From NCBI GenBank assembly GCA_001898505.1, contig MKTZ01000016.1, positions 426,387-490,386 on the forward strand: DNA of 64,000 bases. Direction: 5' to 3'. Below the pieces are notes generated by a model. It saw only the letters and a program-made list of their open reading frames with translations, did no database searches and was not told the DNA's origin. Source of the DNA: Sphingobacteriales bacterium 50-39. Lineage in GTDB: Bacteria; Bacteroidota; Bacteroidia; Chitinophagales; Chitinophagaceae. Below, piece after piece: positions 1-7,482 of this stretch (positions within the stretch are counted from its first letter, which is position 1; each line of letters opens with the position of its first letter). A program made the translations under genes and the position numbers.

Positions 1-956
1 TGTCCTCGATGACGGAATATTATACTCTCTACGCCCGCGCGATTCAGCAATGCGTGGACCTGCAGGATCGCTTTACGGTACTGGATATCTATCATTCCGT
101 TGCGAACGGGGATAATTGGTTACAAGATGTCATTGATATGCGAAACACGCTTAGCCCTGTCGAGCCCTCGGACCTCAAGTATGCCGCGGTATACTTCCCC
201 CGCCTTTACACCGGGGTCAACTTCAATTACAAAGTCGCCGGCGACCAGACCCGTGACAACGATGCCGTTGTCAAGATCACCGGGGGCGCCGCCGAAACTC
301 TGGACGCCCTGAAAAGCGCCAATAACGCCCAATATTTCCAGGCGAAGAACGCCGTCACCAACATCCAGATGCTCCTACCCGCATCCTCCGCGATGGTCGG
401 CATCTATGCCCAGGTGGACAATGCCCGCGGGGTATGGAAGGCGCCGGCGAACGTGAACATCGTGAACGCGATCCGCCCTGAGATCCTCATCAATAACCAG
501 GAACAGGACGGACTGAACGTCGACACCAATTTCGGCAAGTCGGTGAATGTCATCCGCAGTTTCGAAGGCCGCGGGCCGGCCATCGTCTGGGGAGCCAGGA
601 CCCTCGCAGGCAACGACAACGAATGGCGCTACATCCCGGTCCGGCGATTCTTCATCATGGTGGAAGAGTCCGTGAAGAATGCTACCGAGCAATTCGTTTT
701 CGAGCCCAACGACGAGAACACCTGGACACGGGTAAAATCGATGATCGCCAACTACCTCACCGAACAATGGAAGAAAGGAGCCCTCATGGGTTCATCGACA
801 AAGGAAGCCTTCTTCGTGCATGTCGGGCTCAACGAGACGATGACCGAGGTCGACATCTGGGAAGGCCGGATGATCGTAGAGATCGGTATGGCCGTTGTCC
901 GGCCGGCGGAGTTCATCATCCTCCGCTTCATGCACAAGATGCTGGCTGAATCATAA
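1..956 (+). CDS. Contractile tail sheath protein, C-terminal part (5' truncated)
   Basis: The frame is open to the left edge (codons from base 3, before the first Met at 9), so the gene starts outside the window and about 318 residues are visible. The end carries the tail-sheath C-terminal signature: FEPNDENTWTRVKS, then a long helix with EQWKKGALMG, then the closing strands around WEGRMIVEIGMAVVRPAEFI. Sheath subunits (T4 gp18, Afp2-4 and Pvc2-4 family) form the outer cylinder that contracts and drives the inner tube into the target. The N-terminal handshake arm is not visible. It is the first gene of a long same-strand eCIS run, followed 26 bp later by a Cys-rich protein. Family assignment is firm; which sheath paralogue it is cannot be told here. 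Confidence 0.95.
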   Translation, partial: SSMTEYYTLYARAIQQCVDLQDRFTVLDIYHSVANGDNWLQDVIDMRNTLSPVEPSDLKYAAVYFPRLYTGVNFNYKVAGDQTRDNDAVVKITGGAAETLDALKSANNAQYFQAKNAVTNIQMLLPASSAMVGIYAQVDNARGVWKAPANVNIVNAIRPEILINNQEQDGLNVDTNFGKSVNVIRSFEGRGPAIVWGARTLAGNDNEWRYIPVRRFFIMVEESVKNATEQFVFEPNDENTWTRVKSMIANYLTEQWKKGALMGSSTKEAFFVHVGLNETMTEVDIWEGRMIVEIGMAVVRPAEFIILRFMHKMLAES

Positions 957-982
957 TTGATCAACCCCAAAATCAGGATAAA

Positions 983-2080
983 ATGTACACAACACCAAAT
1001 CAGGGGAAACCCAATACAAAACCAGGCGGATGCGGCTGCGGCGACTGCGAGGAAAAGGACAACCCCACGCAGAAGAGCATCAATGCCGTTAGAGATACCT
1101 ACTGCGTCCTGTTGTACGACACAAAAGGCGCAGTATCCAAACAGGAGGCGAAGTACAAAGGTGAGACCGATCTGGCCGCAAAGAAAAAGGATATCTTTAT
1201 GCGGGTCGAAGACAACTATCGCCGGTACCGCGACTTCGATATCTGCACAGGCTCCGAGATCCTCACAGCCAACGACGCGTTGAAAGCCAACATCGCCAAG
1301 TTAAAGGACTGGAACAAGTCGCTCAACACCGCACTTACAACCATCGCCAAACAGGTAAAAGACCTCAAAGCAAAATTTAGCGATCTCCAGGATGCCGCCT
1401 GCGCGCTGGACCGGGCCTACGATGACTCGTGTAACCAGTCCCAACGCAAAGCGCTGACGGGGACCACCAAGGATAACTGCGGCGATCCCGGCACAGTGCC
1501 CGACGCCTGTAAGACAACGGGCGCGGATCTCGGCAAGCTGATCTGCGTGGCCAAAAAACAGTTGCCCCCGGACGCCGACTCCATCTTCAAAGTAGCCTCC
1601 GATGTGGTGGGCATCCAGTTGTTCTCCAATGTCGATGCCTTCGACAACCTGCAAAAGGATCTCGCCACAAAGGCGGCAGCATTCGAAAGCCAGGTCAACT
1701 CCACAATGAAGACCCGCAAGGGCGAGGTAGACAAGGCGCAGGACGAACTGGTAATCTCTGTAAAATCCCGGACCCAGGCCTACCTGGATCGCAACTGGCA
1801 ACGGGCCCAGTTCGAAGGATACAAGGATGCCACGAGGTTCCTCTGTTGCCCGGATTGCGATGCGCTTTGCAGCCCACAACCGACCAGCAATCAAAACAAA
1901 CCACAAAACCAAAATACGCAAAACAATTCCGGCAACTGCAACGACGACTGTCCGCCGCGGCTCAAATACTACGAGAATTGCGTCTGCCAAATCTGCAAGG
2001 ACGTGCAGAAGACCTTCTGCTGCAACGATCCGATCCCGGTACCCCAGCCGCCAACCACTCCACCGCCTACCGGATGTTGA
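983..2080 (+). CDS. Cys-rich coiled-coil protein of the eCIS cluster, unknown function (copy 1)
   Basis: A 365-aa protein I cannot place in a named family. The N-terminus is a Gly/Cys cluster (GGCGCGDCEE), the middle (about residues 60-290) is charged, heptad-like and probably coiled-coil, and the C-terminus is a dense Cys region (LCCPDCDALC near 288, ENCVCQIC and TFCCND near 333-350) ending in a proline-rich tail. I count 22 Cys (6%), in CxC, CC and CxxC patterns that suggest metal binding or disulfides. It has no signal peptide. The next gene has the same architecture, so the two are probably diverged duplicates. Position between sheath and tube genes suggests a structural or assembly role (inference). 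Confidence 0.85.
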   Translation: MYTTPNQGKPNTKPGGCGCGDCEEKDNPTQKSINAVRDTYCVLLYDTKGAVSKQEAKYKGETDLAAKKKDIFMRVEDNYRRYRDFDICTGSEILTANDALKANIAKLKDWNKSLNTALTTIAKQVKDLKAKFSDLQDAACALDRAYDDSCNQSQRKALTGTTKDNCGDPGTVPDACKTTGADLGKLICVAKKQLPPDADSIFKVASDVVGIQLFSNVDAFDNLQKDLATKAAAFESQVNSTMKTRKGEVDKAQDELVISVKSRTQAYLDRNWQRAQFEGYKDATRFLCCPDCDALCSPQPTSNQNKPQNQNTQNNSGNCNDDCPPRLKYYENCVCQICKDVQKTFCCNDPIPVPQPPTTPPPTGC

Positions 2081-2107
2081 CAGTCCAAACCATTAAATCA
2101 AAATCAA

Positions 2108-3112
2108 ATGTTTACAATAGATAATAAAGATAACTACACCGATATCGTCTCCAATTGGGACGATGACGTGATCAAGAATTGTTGCAAGTCGAATCCCAAC
2201 GGAGACTGCCCTTGCGACGACTGTTGCTACGACACCTGGACGGATGAATTGAAGGACATAACCACGTCTTACAATCTCGCCGTCGAGACGACCGATCAAC
2301 TGCAGAAACAAGTGGACTTCCTCACGACCCGCCGCGACCGGTATAAAGGCTGGGTCACCGAGCTGGACAACCTGGAGGCCCTCGCCCGGACCGTCTGCGA
2401 CCAACTCAAACTGGTGGCCGTCCAGTCCGATCGCATCTGGTACAACTCCTGTGAGGCCGTCAACGCCGTCGAGATCCTCTATTGTATGATCATCGATATC
2501 TTCATGCAGTTGGACGAACTTAAGACAGTCTGTAACCGGATCGACAATTGCATCAGCAATAACAACGACCCCTGCCTGAACAAGGGTCAGGGCATCCTGA
2601 AATACTATGCAGACTACAAGACCAAGTTGGACGCCGTAACGGCCTTGCGGGACCCCATTATAAAGAATATCGTCGACGCCGTCGCGTACGCCAACCTGAT
2701 CACCAATGGCATTTCCACAAAGGACTGCAAATGCAAGGACAATCCAGCGTACGATCCCTGCAATCAAAACCCAACTCCTTGCACCCAGCCTACCACCCCA
2801 GGCGTCTACTACTATGGGTTCAAAACCATCATCTGCCAATGGTACGCCTGCTTCGCCTGCGACACCGGCTGTGACGGGCCGGCCAAACAACCCAACCCTT
2901 GCGAATGCGATTGGCCCACCTTCGATTTCCCCATCTGTACCAATTCATACCGGAACACGGTGCAGGGCCTGGTCGTAGCGGACACCAACGAGATCAACAG
3001 CCTTACACCGACGCTCAACACCTGGAAGACAAGGCGGGAAGGGCTGCTGGCCTGCAAGAACAGTCTCGACGCCGCCAGTAAGGCCGTCAATCCGAAAGAC
3101 CGGTGCAAATAG
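2108..3112 (+). CDS. Cys-rich coiled-coil protein of the eCIS cluster, unknown function (copy 2)
   Basis: A 334-aa protein built like its upstream neighbour: an N-terminal Cys knot (NCCKSNPNGDCPCDDCC), a helical middle with repeated spaced Cys, and further Cys clusters (KDCKCKDN, CQWYACFACDTGC, CECDW). About 25 Cys are present (7.5%), extreme for a protein expected to act in the reducing cytoplasm during particle assembly. No transmembrane segment, signal peptide or recognised catalytic motif is visible. Two tube genes follow immediately. A zinc-dependent scaffold, a tube or sheath accessory, or a cap component are all possible; none is shown by the sequence. Confidence 0.85.
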   Translation: MFTIDNKDNYTDIVSNWDDDVIKNCCKSNPNGDCPCDDCCYDTWTDELKDITTSYNLAVETTDQLQKQVDFLTTRRDRYKGWVTELDNLEALARTVCDQLKLVAVQSDRIWYNSCEAVNAVEILYCMIIDIFMQLDELKTVCNRIDNCISNNNDPCLNKGQGILKYYADYKTKLDAVTALRDPIIKNIVDAVAYANLITNGISTKDCKCKDNPAYDPCNQNPTPCTQPTTPGVYYYGFKTIICQWYACFACDTGCDGPAKQPNPCECDWPTFDFPICTNSYRNTVQGLVVADTNEINSLTPTLNTWKTRREGLLACKNSLDAASKAVNPKDRCK

Positions 3113-3158
3113 TAGAACCGGTGCAAATAAATTATAATAACAAATAAAAACCATACTC

Positions 3159-3623
3159 ATGGCAGACGATCCGAAAAAGAATTACCCGCTCCCGAAATTC
3201 CATTTTCAGTTGGAATGGGGTGGCACCCGCATCGGATTCACCGAGGTCAGCGGCCTCGACTTCGAGACCACGCCCATCGAATACCGGGAAGGCAGCAGCC
3301 CCGTCTATCACAAGACAAAACAACCCGGCATGACAAAGTATACCGACATCACACTAAAGAGGGGCACCTTCCTCGGCGACTTCGAATATTTCGAGCTCTG
3401 GCGCAAGACCTTCATGTTCCAGGAGGGAAAGGAAAAGTTCAGACGCGATGTCAACATCAAATTGCTGGACGAAGAGCACAAGCCGGTCATCACCTGGGCA
3501 CTCACCCGCGCCTGGCCCTCGAAGATCCAGTCGACGGACCTCAAGGCCGACGGCAACGAAGTGGCCATCGAGACCATGACGCTGGTGCATGAAGGCCTGA
3601 CCATCGTGGAAGCAAAACCATAA
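3159..3623 (+). CDS. eCIS inner tube protein (gp19/Hcp-like), first copy
   Basis: A 154-aa protein of the phage tail tube / T4 gp19-like family (Afp1, Pvc1, Alg1 type). Family marks are FHFQLEWGG near the start, FTEVSGLDFET, the EYREG and TKYTDITLKRG strands, the VNIKLLDEEHKPV strand, and a closing IETMTLVHEGL strand. Such proteins stack as hexameric rings to form the rigid needle inside the sheath. Length is normal for the family. It is followed 12 bp later by a second, diverged tube gene. In eCIS, different tube paralogues usually form the main tube and the adaptor ring next to the baseplate. Confidence 0.95.
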   Translation: MADDPKKNYPLPKFHFQLEWGGTRIGFTEVSGLDFETTPIEYREGSSPVYHKTKQPGMTKYTDITLKRGTFLGDFEYFELWRKTFMFQEGKEKFRRDVNIKLLDEEHKPVITWALTRAWPSKIQSTDLKADGNEVAIETMTLVHEGLTIVEAKP

Positions 3624-3635
3624 GATCGACAAGAA

Positions 3636-4091
3636 ATGGCGGATCAGATATATCAGACGGTCAACTTCCACTTCATGGTGGAGTTCAGCATGTTCGGCAA
3701 GGCCATCGATGTGATGTTCCAGTCGGTAAGCGGTCTCGACTCCACGCTGGATACCGAGCCCATCAAGGAAGGCGGCGAGAACCGGTTCGAGCATGTGGTG
3801 CCCGTAAGAAGGAAATACGGCCCGCTGACCCTCAAAAGAGGCTTGCTCAACCCCGGCCGCTCAGGCATCACTGACTGGCTCAAGAAGGCTTTCGACGACG
3901 AGGATGTGATCCCCATCCCATCCGTCACCATCAAGCTGCTGAATGAAGAGCACAAGCCGCTGATGGTTTGGACCATTAACAATGTCTGGCCACGAAGTTG
4001 GAAGGTTGGCGAGCTGAATGCCGAACAGGGAAACGTCCTGATCGAAACGCTGGAATTGAATTACAATCGGCTGGTATTTGAAAATCCATAA
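3636..4091 (+). CDS. eCIS inner tube protein, second copy (probable tube initiator)
   Basis: 151 aa, homologous to the previous gene: the strand pattern FHFMVEF, FQSVSGLDSTLDTEP, LTLKRGLL, VTIKLLNEEHKPLMVW and the closing IETLELNYNRLVFE align with it. Differences concentrate in the N-terminal half and in the loop around residues 75-95. In Afp and PVC such extra tube genes (Afp5/6 type) encode the rings that connect the tube to the spike; that role is inferred from its position directly before the hub and spike genes. Confidence 0.93.
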   Translation: MADQIYQTVNFHFMVEFSMFGKAIDVMFQSVSGLDSTLDTEPIKEGGENRFEHVVPVRRKYGPLTLKRGLLNPGRSGITDWLKKAFDDEDVIPIPSVTIKLLNEEHKPLMVWTINNVWPRSWKVGELNAEQGNVLIETLELNYNRLVFENP

Positions 4092-4094
4092 AGT

Positions 4095-4277
4095 ATGAGA
4101 CTCGAGATACGCGAACTGGTGATCAAGGCCACCATTGTCCCCGATGCAGGAAGCGCTACACCGCAAACATCGGGTGCGACGAGCGGGGGCAACAATGATG
4201 TTTCACCCAGCGAGCAGCTGATCAACACCTGTGTGGAAAAAATATTGGAGATCATAAAAGAAAAAGATGGCCGATAG
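4095..4277 (+). CDS. DUF5908-type mini-protein of eCIS loci
   Basis: A 60-aa protein that starts MRLEIRELVIKATI, a beta strand typical of the small DUF5908 proteins found between tube and LysM genes in Bacteroidota injection-system loci. A low-complexity Ser/Gly/Thr linker follows, then an amphipathic helix (residues 40-60). It starts 3 bp after the tube stop codon and overlaps the next start by 11 bp, so translation is probably coupled. The function of the family is unknown. The short length and the precise packing argue that it is a real gene. Confidence 0.8.
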   Translation: MRLEIRELVIKATIVPDAGSATPQTSGATSGGNNDVSPSEQLINTCVEKILEIIKEKDGR

Positions 4278-4974
4278 CAAATCGGGGCCCCTGTCGAAAA
4301 TGACGATCCACTCCTTCGACAAGAATGACTTTCAGAAGGAGGACAAGAATCTCATGTTCATAACCCCTATCAATCCGGAAACGTTCACAAAGACCAGTCA
4401 TATCGAACTGGAGATGAGCCGTGCACACGGCCGGCCGGGTACGGACCCAAAATACAAGTCGACGGCGCCCGAGGAATTGAAGATAGATTTCATCCTCGAC
4501 GGTACCAAGACCATGGAAGGGTATGTCGAGCAGTACAAGAACATGGAGGTCACCAAACAGATCAAGGCCTTCACCGACTGCGTCTACAAATATGAGGGCA
4601 AGATCCACCGGCCCCGGTTCCTGATCATCCGCTGGGGCTCGGAAGTACGCTTCCCCTGCGTGCTTTCGCACATGGATATCAGCTATTCCCTTTTCCTGCC
4701 GAATGGGAATCCTTTGCGGGCGAAGATCAGCGCCACCTTTGTGCGATACGAGACGCCCGTGGCGACAGCGGCAGCCGCGCGGATGAGCTCTGCCGACCTG
4801 ACCCACCAGCGCACCTCGCAAGCGGGCGACCGGCTTGACTATCTGACCTTCACGATCTATGACACCACCACCTATGTGCTACAGGTGGCAAAGGCAAACG
4901 ATCTTACCAGTATCCGTCGACTAAAACCCGGCCTCGGGCTGATCTTTCCACCGATAAATAAAACGGATACCTGA
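4267..4974 (+). CDS. LysM-type baseplate hub/adaptor protein (Afp7-like)
   Basis: 235 aa. The N-terminal two thirds match the Afp7/gp53-like module: FITPINPETFTK, then ELKIDFILDGT and a domain ending in ISYSLFLPNGNPLRAKIS. The last ~55 residues form a LysM-like unit, with the typical spacing of a Thr/Tyr strand (TTYVLQVAKAN), helix (LTSIRRLKPG) and a closing IFPP. In phage and eCIS baseplates this protein sits around the hub and holds the spike to the tube. It overlaps the start of the spike gene by 1 bp, as expected for stoichiometric partners. The membrane-independent LysM here is structural, not peptidoglycan-directed, by analogy. Confidence 0.9.
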   Translation: MADSKSGPLSKMTIHSFDKNDFQKEDKNLMFITPINPETFTKTSHIELEMSRAHGRPGTDPKYKSTAPEELKIDFILDGTKTMEGYVEQYKNMEVTKQIKAFTDCVYKYEGKIHRPRFLIIRWGSEVRFPCVLSHMDISYSLFLPNGNPLRAKISATFVRYETPVATAAAARMSSADLTHQRTSQAGDRLDYLTFTIYDTTTYVLQVAKANDLTSIRRLKPGLGLIFPPINKTDT

Positions 4975-6740
4975 TGGGAGAACTATTGATACCCAATGAT
5001 GCGAAATACGACGTCTCCACCTACAACATTCTCGTCAATGGGAAGGAGATCGATTCCACCTACCAGCTATTGTCACTGGCGATAACAAAGGAGGTGAACC
5101 GGATACCTGTGGCGAAGATCGTCTTCCGCGATGGCGACGCCTCCCTAAGTGCCTTTCAGATCAGCGACAAACCCGATTTCATCCCCGGCAACAAGGTACA
5201 GATCAACATCGGTCGGGACTCGAAGAATACGCAGGCCTTCAAAGGCATCATCATCCGGCACGCAGTAAAAGTAAGGCCCGACGGCCATAGCCAGTTGACC
5301 ATCGAATGCCATGACGAATGTGTAAAGATGACGGTAGGCAGGCACAGTCATTACTTCGAGGATGTAAAAGACAACCAGGTGTTTGACGAACTGGTGGAGA
5401 AGTACAAGCTGACATCCGATCCGGAAACGACAAAGTTGAAACACAAAGAGCTGGTCCAGCATCATATTTCCGATTGGGACTTCCTCTTGTTACGCGCCCA
5501 GGCCAACGGCATGCTGGTGCTCGCGGACGACGGGACGGTAAAGGTCGCAAAACCCGTCATCGGCAACCAGGTCCTCCAGGTCAACTACGGGTCTTCGATC
5601 CTCGAGTTCGAGTCGGAGATGGATGCCCGCAACCAGTTAAAGAACGTAAAGGCAAGGTCCTGGGACTATAGCAATCAGCAGTTGTTCAATGCCGACTCCT
5701 CCAGCACCTCCTTCGCCGAAGCAGGGAATCTTTCAGGCAGCGATATCGCCGATGCGGTCAGCCCTGACAATTATGAGGTCCATCACAGTGGCCACAAGCT
5801 GGAGCAGGAACTCCAGGATTGGGCGGACGGGGTCATCACGCGGAGCCGGCTCTCGAAGATAAGGGGGCGGGCCAAATGCATTGGCTTTGCCGGGATAAAG
5901 CCGGGTGATACTTTATTGGTTAGTGGGGTTGGCGATCGTTTTAACGGGAAGGCCTATGTGACCGGAGTCCGCCAGGAGGTCGGTGGCGGGACCTGGGAGA
6001 CCCATATCCAGTTCGGCCTCGATCCCGAACTGTATTCCTATGTCTACCGGAACATCATCGATCCGCCATCAGCCGGCCTCGTAGGTTCCATCCACGGGTT
6101 GCAGATCGGTGTCTGCGTCAAACTCCAGGACGACCCCGACGGCCAGCATCGTATCCAGGTAAAGATCCCGGTGATCGACAACGATGCACAGGGTATCTGG
6201 ACGCGCGTGGCCAGTCTCGACGCCGGTGATGATCGCGGCGCTTTCTTCCGGCCCGAGATCGGCGACGAGGTCATCGTCGGATTCATCAATGACGACCCCC
6301 GCGATGCCGTGGTCCTCGGCATGCTCAACAGCAGCAAAAAGCCGGCGCCCATTACGGCCCAGGATGCCAATAACGAAAAAGGCTTTACCACGCGAAGCAA
6401 GATGCACATCAGCTTCAACGACGATACGAAGACGATCACCATCGACACCCCGGCGGGCAACTCGATCAAGCTGGATGAGAGCGGCACGAAGATCGAGATC
6501 ATCGACCAAAACCAGAATAAGATAACCATGGGGGCCTCCGGGATCAGTGTGGAAAGCCAACTGAACATCGATATAAAGGCAGGTGCGGTGCTCACCCTCA
6601 GCGCGGGCGCGTCGCTATCCATCAGCGCCCCCTCGCTCTCCGTGAAAGCCGATGCCGACGTCAGCATCTCGGGGGCCATCGCCAAACTGGCGGCCCAGGG
6701 CCCGACCGAGATCACCGGGCTTCCAGTAAAGATAAATTAA
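4974..6740 (+). CDS. VgrG-like spike protein (Afp8-like)
   Basis: 588 aa. Domain order is: gp27-like hub (about 1-360, with the interdomain stretch WDFLLLRAQANGM typical of VgrG), gp5-type OB-fold (about 375-460; GIWTRVASLDAGDD, FFRPEIGDEVIVGF, DDPRDAVVLGML are diagnostic), then a repetitive beta-strand region (about 480-588: NSIKLDESGTKIEI, repeated SISA/SLSV strands) expected to form the trimeric beta-helix needle. No extra C-terminal enzymatic domain is present, so this spike is a piercing part and not an evolved effector. The PAAR gene that should cap it follows 18 bp downstream. Confidence 0.97.
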   Translation: MGELLIPNDAKYDVSTYNILVNGKEIDSTYQLLSLAITKEVNRIPVAKIVFRDGDASLSAFQISDKPDFIPGNKVQINIGRDSKNTQAFKGIIIRHAVKVRPDGHSQLTIECHDECVKMTVGRHSHYFEDVKDNQVFDELVEKYKLTSDPETTKLKHKELVQHHISDWDFLLLRAQANGMLVLADDGTVKVAKPVIGNQVLQVNYGSSILEFESEMDARNQLKNVKARSWDYSNQQLFNADSSSTSFAEAGNLSGSDIADAVSPDNYEVHHSGHKLEQELQDWADGVITRSRLSKIRGRAKCIGFAGIKPGDTLLVSGVGDRFNGKAYVTGVRQEVGGGTWETHIQFGLDPELYSYVYRNIIDPPSAGLVGSIHGLQIGVCVKLQDDPDGQHRIQVKIPVIDNDAQGIWTRVASLDAGDDRGAFFRPEIGDEVIVGFINDDPRDAVVLGMLNSSKKPAPITAQDANNEKGFTTRSKMHISFNDDTKTITIDTPAGNSIKLDESGTKIEIIDQNQNKITMGASGISVESQLNIDIKAGAVLTLSAGASLSISAPSLSVKADADVSISGAIAKLAAQGPTEITGLPVKIN

Positions 6741-6758
6741 AGAATAAAAACAACCTCT

Positions 6759-7046
6759 ATGCCGTCAGCAGCCAGATTGACCGATATGCACACCTGCCCG
6801 CTTGCCACTCCCAATCCGCATGTGGGCGGCCCCGTTACCGGGCCGGGCGTGCCGACCGTCCTCATCGGCGGCCTTCCTGCCGCGGTGGTGGGAGATCTCT
6901 GTGTTTGTGCAGGTCCGCCCGATGCCATCGTAAAAGGATCGTTTACGGTCCTCATCGGCAGCCGGCCTGCCGCCAGACAGGGTGATCTGACGGCCCATGG
7001 CGGCGTCATCGTCGGCGGATTTCCAACCGTTCAAATAGGCGGATAA
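6759..7046 (+). CDS. PAAR-repeat spike-tip protein
   Basis: 95 aa, the whole length being a PAAR domain. It begins PSAARLTDMHTCP, has the internal GGP...VLIGGLPAAVVGD and VLIGSRPAARQGD repeats, and ends GGFPTVQIGG. His and Cys residues at HTCP, CVCAG and the late HGG are placed to bind the zinc ion that sharpens the cone in characterised PAAR proteins. It would cap the trimeric spike encoded just upstream. There is no fused toxin, so cargo is probably carried in the tube lumen. Afp10 of other systems is longer; this is a minimal version. Confidence 0.96.
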   Translation: MPSAARLTDMHTCPLATPNPHVGGPVTGPGVPTVLIGGLPAAVVGDLCVCAGPPDAIVKGSFTVLIGSRPAARQGDLTAHGGVIVGGFPTVQIGG

Positions 7047-7056
7047 AAATTATTAT

Positions 7057-7482
7057 ATGAATACGACATTCAATTCATTTCTCGGCACCGGGTGGGCCTT
7101 CCCACCGGCCTTCGACAACCGGACGGGCACGGTGGAACTGGTGAGCGACCTCGAGGACATAAAAGAGAGCCTGAACATCCTGCTCTCCACCAGCCTCGGC
7201 GAACGGGTGATGCAACCCAACTATGGGTGCGATCTCAACGACTATATGTTCGAATCGCTCAGCACCGGGGTCATCGGCATCATCAAGCATCATGTCGAGA
7301 ATTCGATCCTGTACTACGAGCCGCGGATCGTCGCCGAATCTGTGGACGTCACGGCCGATGACAGTACCGACCTGATCGAAGGCCGGTTCACGATCACGGT
7401 GGTATACACCATCCCCGGCACGAATTCCCGGTTCAATTACGTATACGATTATTATATCAACGAAGCATCGGGCCATGTTTGA
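7057..7482 (+). CDS. gp25-like baseplate wedge protein (Afp9-like)
   Basis: 141 aa of the GPW/gp25 family. The opening FLGTGWAFPPAFD, the stretch DLEDIKESLNILLSTSLGERV and the MQPNYGCDLNDYMFES motif are the conserved core. The glutamate in LGERVM corresponds to the EPR-type motif that docks the first sheath ring on the baseplate. Its end overlaps the start of the large Afp11-like gene by 8 bp, as in most contractile systems, where gp25 and the J-like wedge proteins bind each other. Confidence 0.96.
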   Translation: MNTTFNSFLGTGWAFPPAFDNRTGTVELVSDLEDIKESLNILLSTSLGERVMQPNYGCDLNDYMFESLSTGVIGIIKHHVENSILYYEPRIVAESVDVTADDSTDLIEGRFTITVVYTIPGTNSRFNYVYDYYINEASGHV

